This document shows, piece after piece, positions 58,001-64,000 of a stretch of 64,000 nt of DNA. Origin of the DNA: Mytilus galloprovincialis (taxonomy: Eukaryota; Mollusca; Bivalvia; Mytilida; Mytilidae); assembly GCF_965363235.1 (NCBI RefSeq), contig NC_134847.1, forward strand, positions 59,304,439-59,368,438, in the 5' to 3' direction. The notes under the pieces were generated by a model. That model made no database searches. It saw only the letters and a list, made by a program, of their open reading frames with translations, and was not told where the DNA came from. The position numbers and the translations under genes were made by a program. Within the stretch, counting starts at the first letter, position 1. Every line of letters starts with the position of its first letter.

Positions 58001-61000
58001 TCTCTGATCAGTTCCGGATCTTCACATTCGCATCTGCTTAAAATTTCAAGGTCAATTAATTCATTTCTTTTCTTATCCCTTAAGTGGCAAAATGCACCTG
58101 TAGATGTTGGTATTTCACATCTCAAAGATCTTTTTGATCCTGTTAGTTCCTTGATGGTTTGGTTGACATGTTCCCATGGCATTCCTATTACAATTCTAGC
58201 CTTCAACTGTTCTTTCCCAATGGCATGTCTTTGATTAACAAGAACATCATGAAAATGGTTAGCAATTTCTTCACTCTCTGCAAAGACAACCCATTGATCT
58301 TGAAAACTTAAAATAACTTCCTCAGCTGCTTCTAACAAAATACCATAATCCTTTGATAAAAGAAATATCAGAACAAGGGCTCTTCCTTCTGGTATTTCAT
58401 TGTTATAAAAGCGAATAGCTTCTTTAAAACCCTTGCTTCTATTTTGCTTCCAGTCCATTATATTCATTGGCATTTTACCCATAGCTTCATATCCATTACA
58501 AAAGACCCAAGGTTTTAAAACTGATAGTGTTATGTCCTCAAGCAAATTACTGTGAGTTTCTTTTTTGAATTTGTTCTCCTCACTATTTGGATCAAAGTTG
58601 TCTGATGTAAGAGCTTTCAAAACCTGTTCTTTTTCATTGTCAAAGAAGTTGTATAATCCTTTGTCTTCTGATGAATAATCAAAATCAAAAACAGCATTTG
58701 GATCAAGATCAATAAGAAATTCAAATTTATTCAAGTCATTCCCTGAACTGCTGTCAAGCGGACTTAAAAATAAGAGAGGATAGACAGCTGATGACAAAGA
58801 CTCTTCTCCAGCTGCTAGCAAATCTAGAATCCTCTGCCTTAGATTTGGCTTTATTGTTGAAATCATTGGACTTTTTTCCTGGTTCTCCCTTGTATCTGAG
58901 ATCAGTTTTTTGTGTTTTGACATATAAGTTATACATCTGTCATCTGAAACATTTTGAGGAGTAATTCCATTCTCTGCAAACAGGTACAACACAGGTTTCC
59001 CAGTATCTTTTGATTTAATAAAAAATGATTCCTCCCCAACAAGAGTTGACTTTGGAACAACGTCTACTTCAATCACCCTTAATCTGTTTGGATTCTTTTC
59101 CTTAGATAAAAGGTCGATAAACTGAGGTGGCCGCATACACTTCAAAACAATTGGAAGCTGTTCATCATAATATCTGTCTTCCATTTTTTTATACAAGATC
59201 CTTAAAAATTTATATGCATCCACACTGATCCCATTTAGTTCGCCCTCAATTTGAAAATCACACATTTTTGGGTCTACACCTACATGAATTGTGCCATTGG
59301 TTCTCTCATTCAGACAAGCAGCAACAAATTCAGCTATGTCATCTGATATCTTCTCAGAAGTTAATTCAGTTCCTTTCATAAATCTATGCACTGGGTCTAC
59401 CAGATTGCTTGGTCTATTATTAAAAGATGTTAGAATTGCTCCCTTTTGGTAACGATATGTATGCACTACCTCCTTGTCAAACTTTCTAAATGTTTCTCTA
59501 AATTGACCATTTGCTTCCACATGTTCAACTTCTTGTGTCTCTTGTTCAGTGCTTCTATTACATTCAAGCCTCAAAGGTTCAGTAGTAATTGAAACCTGTA
59601 CCTCTTCTTCATTACAAATGTCATCCCTTATGTATAAAAGAGATACTCTCTTGCCTTTTTTAAGATCAGGAAACATAGACTCCATGTATTCCAATTTAAG
59701 CCGACTGAAAACACTTCCTGTAATTTCCTCATCAACTATATTATTTAGAATTTGCTCTGGAATCCCATATTTAACAAGTCGAGGCTTCAACACATCCACC
59801 AGTTCTGTTTCAGAAAGATCATTTAGGCTTTTCTTGCTTGTTACATCCTTCTGTGGTGAAGTAGTAGGTTTCTGTTCATTCCCGGTAGGTGGAACAAAGG
59901 TAGGTGACAAATTGGACTGATCTGAGAAAAAAATAAAACAATTTTGCTATAGACATGATAGATAAGAGCTGCAAATCATAAACTGGAAAGCTGACATTTT
60001 TTAGACAGAACAAAACAGCATTCTTTAATTATACACGCTACCAATTCAGAAATTATTGCATTAGCATTTATTATTGCAATTTTTGACCACCCATAATTTA
60101 TGAGATTTCAGGAAAACTGCATAATCCTTTTTTTGTACATAAATCAGGCTGTTAATTTTATCGTATGAATTGCTTTGAGGGGTTTTATACCTGACTGTAG
60201 GGTATGGGCTTTGCTCATTGTTGAATGCCATACAGTACCCTATAGTAATTTATTTCTGTGTCATTTGGTCTCTTGTGGAGAGTTGTCTCATTGGCAATTA
60301 CACCACATCTTCATTTTCTATCTATTGTTATATTTATATCTGACATCAGAGTATTAGTTTGCATTGTTGCAATACTCATCCAGTCTCATTATGAGCATTT
60401 ATTAAAAACTCCCTAAAAATTTCTTAATTTACAGTAGTTAATCAAATTGGTTTTTGTTATCTTTTAAACTAATATTCCAGAGTTATTATTTTTCCTGCAA
60501 CGATAATAAATGTACGCCTTTATTATAGGTTTCAAAGAAAAAATTTAAACAAGTTTACAATTGCTGGACAATTGCTGCAACTACCACAAATGCCAATGGA
60601 GGGCAATAGCTCACATTGCCTTTTATTAACAAGAATGTGTCCATAGTTCACTGATGCCACACTCGCACTATCATTTTCCATGTTCAGTGAACCGAGTAAT
60701 TGGGGTCAAAACTTAAATAAGAATTAAAAGTGGAGAGATCAGATCATAGAAAACATATGTACTAAGTTTCAAGTTGATGTGACTTCAACTTCATCAAAAA
60801 CTACCTTGACCAAAAACTTTAACCAAAACTTTAACCTGATCTTCGCACTATCTTTTTCTATGTTCAGTGGACCGAGAACTTGGGGTCGAAACTTTTATTT
60901 GGCATTAAAATTAGAAAGATCATATCATGGGGAATATGTGTACTAAGTTTCAAGTTGATTGGACTTCAACTTCATCAAAAACTACCTTGACCAAACTTTA

Positions 61001-63686
61001 ACCTGAAGCGGGACAGACGGAGGGACGAACGAACAGACGGAGGCACACACCAGAAACATAATGTCCCTCTACTATCGTAGGTGGGACATAAAAAGAAAAG
61101 AAAAGTTCGCAAACAAAAATGTGTGTCCTGTTTGTACTCATATTTAAAAAAAAAAACACCAACAAAACCATGAAATCATGGTCCTAAACCCTTATCTAAT
61201 TCCTTTTTTATGTGTATCGATGGACTATATTCTATCATTGTCATTAATTCCCACTTTTTTACTGTACCATAAAGGGTATTGGTCTATGAATCATTCAATA
61301 AATACCTGTAATAGGTTCAAGGCCTTCTTCTTCTGTGGCAGGATATACCATTCTTAAATGCTTGAAAGCCCATCTTGAAAAGGGTTAAATTAAAATAACA
61401 ATTGCACATGACATATGGAACTTTTTATTACAGATTTATTTATTTTTATCAATCGTACTTTTAATATACAAATTTGATTCTACTTATACTAATTTACTGT
61501 TTTGGACAGTGTTTATAATATGAAAGTACTCAGCTGTATAATCTTTAAACAATGTAATTTTCATTTTGGATTTATTATTTCTAAATTGCTATTTCTGTAG
61601 ATGTTGCTTTCTTTCTTTAATTTTTATATACAGAGATTAGATAAGTCCATTTTATAAATTTTCTTACTGAAATCTTCTCCAGATTATATTGGAAAAACAT
61701 TCATATTTAAGTATTCTGGTGAATTAAAATTGGATAGAATACACATTTACATTACACAGGAGCAATGCTCAGCCCATGTATATCATAAATTTGCTTTCAT
61801 AACACATCATATTTTAATTCTTATCACTGTGCTTTTATCTAGGGTTCTTAAGGGCGTCAAGCAGCATCGTTGGTCACCTACAAAATAAGCCATTTTCATA
61901 TATTTTCTACAGCAATCTATTTTTTAAATATACAGCTTTTCTGACAAGTTCAAGTGAACTCACTGGAAAAAAAGGCATAAAAGAATATTTTCCTCAGTGC
62001 CAGTATGTCATTGTTATAATGGTTTCCTTATTTTTTCAATTGTAGAAAATAGATGCAACTGCATTGTAGTGAATCTATTGATAAATTTCTAGAAGAAAAC
62101 ATACAAGGTTTTATCTTTAAAGGATACATTTTGGGTTTCTTCTTTTTAAATGGAGTACATCTTGGGAAACTCTTAGTCACAAGTTGTTGTAAATAATCAA
62201 TAGCAATATTGTATTTTTCTCCTTTCATGCTAAATTCAAACTTTACTTCTTCCTCTATGTTTTGTAGAATGACATACTGCTGGCTATCATCATCCAGGCA
62301 AAATTTCTTCTTTAAAATATCAATTACTTGCTGATCATACTCATTTTTCACTGAAAGTAGATACAAAAATATGCTCCTAAAATTGTTCACTTTACAAACA
62401 GATATAAGATGTGGTATGAATGACAATGAGACTATACTCTCCATCCAAGTCACAATTTGTAAAAGTAAACCATTAAAGGTCAATGTACATGTAGGCCTTC
62501 AACATGGCGCCTTGACTCACCCCGAACAACAAGCTATAACGGCCCAAAAAATGACTAGTGTAAAACCATTCAAATGAAAAAAAAAACAAGGGTCTAACCT
62601 TTTTAAAAAAAACTAGAAACACTTATGTACCACATCAACATACGACAACTACTGAACATCAGATTCCTGACTTAGGACACAGGTGCAAACAAATGCAGCA
62701 GGATTAAACAATTTAATAAGGTTCCCTAGGGACAATCTAATTAAAATTAAATCCTTGAATTGCTCTTGTTCTGATGATGTCCTACATATCAGAACAAGAG
62801 CAATTAAAGGATTTCATTTTAGTTAGATTGCTCTAGGTATAATTTCAACCTCGGTTGATCTAGAAACTGTTACATAATTTGAGATAATACTGCTGACAAA
62901 CTGCAGTAAAAAACAAACATGACATGTAGGAACTAGGTTACATTTATCATTTCTCAATGCACATCCTCAGGAAGTGTTCTTACCACAGTGACAACTATGT
63001 AAAGTTTAAAAAATATCCATTTAGTCATTTTGAAGGCACTGCTCTTTTTTTAAACAAGGCACATTGAAATAATATCATTTGTAAATTTGGCATATTAATA
63101 ACGGATGGAAAGATTTTGTTGTATTATGAACCTTTCTCTGACAATTGCTAACAGCATAGTCTTTTCTGATAGTTAACATAGTCACCTTTTCTGAAAGATA
63201 CCTCTTTGATGGACATCTGCAGAGCGGAAATGAAAGAAAATGAACCCAAAAGAAACATGGTGATGCACAATAGAGAGTGAACTCTGAGAATCATTGGGAT
63301 GACATGGAGAGGAACAGAAAGAAAGGAGAGTGTTGGTAGTAGCCTCATGTGCAAGTATGCACATAGAGGATTAACATATAAACATAACAACCTTTTCTGA
63401 GATAGCTTTCATCAACTTCAGTGTTTTCCAGTTCTTCAGCAACATAGTCCATTTGCTCGTCCCTCAATGCCTTTATTAATGCAGATAGTCCCTTTTCTTT
63501 TGTTTTAATTATTTTAAGTAATTTATGGGCTTTATCATCATTAGTGACTTCTTTTGCAATCCTCTCTGCATCATCAAATGATAAAACATGGTTCTGAATA
63601 AGGTGTGGTGTAAGGCCTCTGGTATCAATATTGTCTCTAAGCAGTTTTTCATTACTACATATTATAAATCTCTCCTTTGTATCCAT
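52087..63686 (-). CDS. SAMD9L-like: CARD-SAM-SAMD9-like protein
   Basis: Coding exons in order: 63686-63392, 62350-62128, 61373-61306, 59921-55072 and 52173-52087 (TAA). Phases match throughout, giving about 1840 aa. Residues ~10-90 are a CARD (EKLLRDNIDTRGLTPHLIQ ... VLSFDDAERI ... FL-type helix ALRDEQMDYVAEEL). A SAM domain follows at ~230-297 (LSETELVDVLKPRLVKYGIP ... MESMFPDLKKGKRV). An AlbA_2/Schlafen-like part is at ~389-524 (NGTIHVGVD). The P-loop NTPase has a Walker A-like QPGAGATTT at ~905 and Walker B LVLIENADE at ~960; TPR-like helices (AKYAKIATDMKPQNSFLW) come after, and a charged coiled-coil end. The last exon (RQYLERKETKLKEQ) extends the coil. Vertebrate SAMD9/SAMD9L (~1585 aa) are cytosolic antiviral and growth-restricting STAND-like ATPases that begin with SAM; the N-terminal CARD is an extra. 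The donor at 62127 (AAAAT|GTATCC) is the weakest join. Confidence 0.87.
52225..52600 (+). repeat. Dispersed mollusc repeat in last intron
   Basis: Begins aaatggggaatgtgtcaaag, includes gtccttcggctggcccctaa and acgaacaaaggccagaggct. Its inverse lies at 30545-30690, and the first block occurs also at 601-620 and 32810-32830 in the DED gene introns. Confidence 0.75.
54288..54528. mobile_element. ~241 bp MITE with ~40 bp inverted ends
   Basis: The left end agggacgacatcaaaagttc with aaggataaaaaactt is matched in reverse at the right end (aagttttttttatcctac ... gaacttttgatatcatccct-like, 54488-54528) with a few mismatches. There is no coding capacity. The inner part contains a further tcaccatttg/aaactatttga asymmetry. 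The flanking TTA/TTA or TA could be the target site. Confidence 0.72.
59922..61305 (-). other. Intron between exons 3 and 4 of the SAMD9-like gene
   Basis: Carries a dispersed repeat at 60120-60320 (gtatgggctttgctcattgt, cttgtggagagttgtctcat) and the tandem-unit element at 60640-61095. Nothing else recognised. Confidence 0.65.
60640..61095 (+). mobile_element. Two-unit pearl-like element in intron
   Basis: Two tandem units of about 180 bp (gcactatcattttccatgtt at 60664 and cgcactatctttttctatgt at 60845) each contain gtttcaagttgat and aacttcatcaaaaactacct. They are followed by a decayed gacggaggga microsatellite (61015-61045) and an end segment actatcgtaggtgggacata. Tandem core plus ACGG-type microsatellite resembles the pearl plan; the left terminal hairpin was not identified. 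Confidence 0.65.
61374..62127 (-). other. Intron between exons 2 and 3 of the SAMD9-like gene
   Basis: AT-rich, no repeats recognised. The reading frame of exon 2 runs on from 62127 for 33 codons to 62028 without meaning if the 62127 donor is used. Confidence 0.5.
62385..62720 (+). repeat. Dispersed repeat in intron 1
   Basis: Same family as 29950-30300: blocks gtaggccttcaacatggcgc, caagctataacggcccaaaa and gactagtgtaaaaccattca in the same order. Confidence 0.75.
62725..62837. mobile_element. Near-perfect palindromic MITE (~113 bp)
   Basis: Arms: cctagggacaatctaattaa with aaatccttgaattgctcttg on the left, and the reverse complement on the right (caagagcaattaaaggattt, agttagattgctctagg), with a loop of about 12 bp around gatgtcctac. 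It would fold into a ~50 bp stem in the transcript of intron 1 of the SAMD9-like gene. Confidence 0.85.
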
Positions 63687-64000
63687 GTCTTTTCATATAT
63701 CTGTGTTAAAAAGTTAAGAAATTAACATTATTCACATGGCCAAAACACACTTATTATAGACATAGCTTAATGATTTAGATTATTTTGAAGAATTTAGTGT
63801 TCATGAAAGATCTTTGATAGTCTATGTTTAATTTTGTCCTTTGAAAAAGTGTCCCCATGTAAAATATTTCCTGATTAACTATCATTATATTTTCCCCATC
63901 TATGAAATAATGACATGTTGGACAATACTTTTATAGACTAAATAGTCATGGAATTTTATCTCTTTAAAGGGAATTTATCAAAAATTCATTTGTCAATATT
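63687..64000 (-). other. 5' leader and upstream intron of the SAMD9-like gene
   Basis: A T-rich tract followed by acacag (acceptor at 63701) lies 14 bases upstream of the ATG at 63686. This suggests that the first coding exon has a short leader (63700-63687) and that a non-coding first exon and the promoter lie right of the window. The rest is AT-rich. Confidence 0.5.

Noticed and set aside
55382..59920. Plus-strand ORFs of 60-123 codons inside 55072-59921
   Set aside because: Antisense shadows of the SAMD9-like coding exon, with no domains or splice context.
63192..63217. A 15-nt micro-exon or longer exon (ATGTCCATCAAAGAG) between CARD and the next exon
   Set aside because: A phase-1 version is possible (tgcag acceptor, GTATCT donor), but the CARD exon joins 62350 directly in frame without it, and the longer version breaks the frame.

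Overview
This is a 64 kb piece of an AT-rich, intron-bearing animal genome packed with repeats. It is most likely a bivalve mollusc, probably a marine mussel of the Mytilus type. The evidence is the many copies of a short repeat carrying the core gacgaaacgcgcgtctggcg, which I recognise from Mytilus sequence; 'pearl'-like tandem-repeat transposons typical of bivalves; and death-fold/STAND ATPase genes of the kind expanded in molluscs. Species assignment is inference. No rRNA, tRNA or CRISPR was seen.

Genes, all exon models built by eye from splice signals and reading phase. (1) Minus strand, 36293 down to 21785 (or 21271): a five- or six-exon gene for a death effector domain (DED) + NB-ARC STAND ATPase of about 995-1054 aa. 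(2) Minus strand, 2980 to 202: the first two exons of a tandem paralogue, whose remaining exons lie left of the window. About 3-4 kb around these two exons is duplicated (1-3084 and 32211-36394). (3) Minus strand, 63686 to 52087: a six-exon gene for a CARD + SAM + SAMD9-like protein of about 1840 aa. (4) Plus strand, 15027-15163: an orphan terminal exon of an unidentified gene. The first three encode death-fold adaptor domains on nucleotide-binding platforms, suggesting a locus for cell-death or innate immune signalling.

Mobile DNA. Two damaged copies of one non-LTR retrotransposon lie at 7649-12700 and 40210-47829. ORF1 has three CCHC knuckles and an SGNH esterase; ORF2 has endonuclease and RT. 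The second copy is broken by two insertions of a 1.9 kb Helentron-like (HINE/pearl) element, one of which carries a nested 84 bp MITE. The first copy carries an 838 bp insertion with a 260 bp ACAT array. A pearl-like element with seven ~160 bp units sits in intron 1 of the DED gene copy B and is absent from copy A, which gives its exact empty site. A 3.2 kb foldback element (36855-40030) has ~0.7 kb inverted arms made of 21 bp repeats and carries a small SAM-like ORF. Fragments of at least two other reverse transcriptases, several SINE/MITE-like mussel repeats and further tandem arrays fill most of the rest.

Layout: 1-3084 paralogue A; 3085-7648 repeat-rich intergenic; 7649-12700 LINE 1; 12700-16690 AT-rich with one orphan exon; 16700-20840 repeats and dead RT; 21271-36293 DED-NB-ARC gene B; 36395-40209 foldback element; 40210-47829 LINE 2 with nested elements; 47888-52086 repeats and AT-rich DNA; 52087-64000 CARD-SAMD9-like gene.
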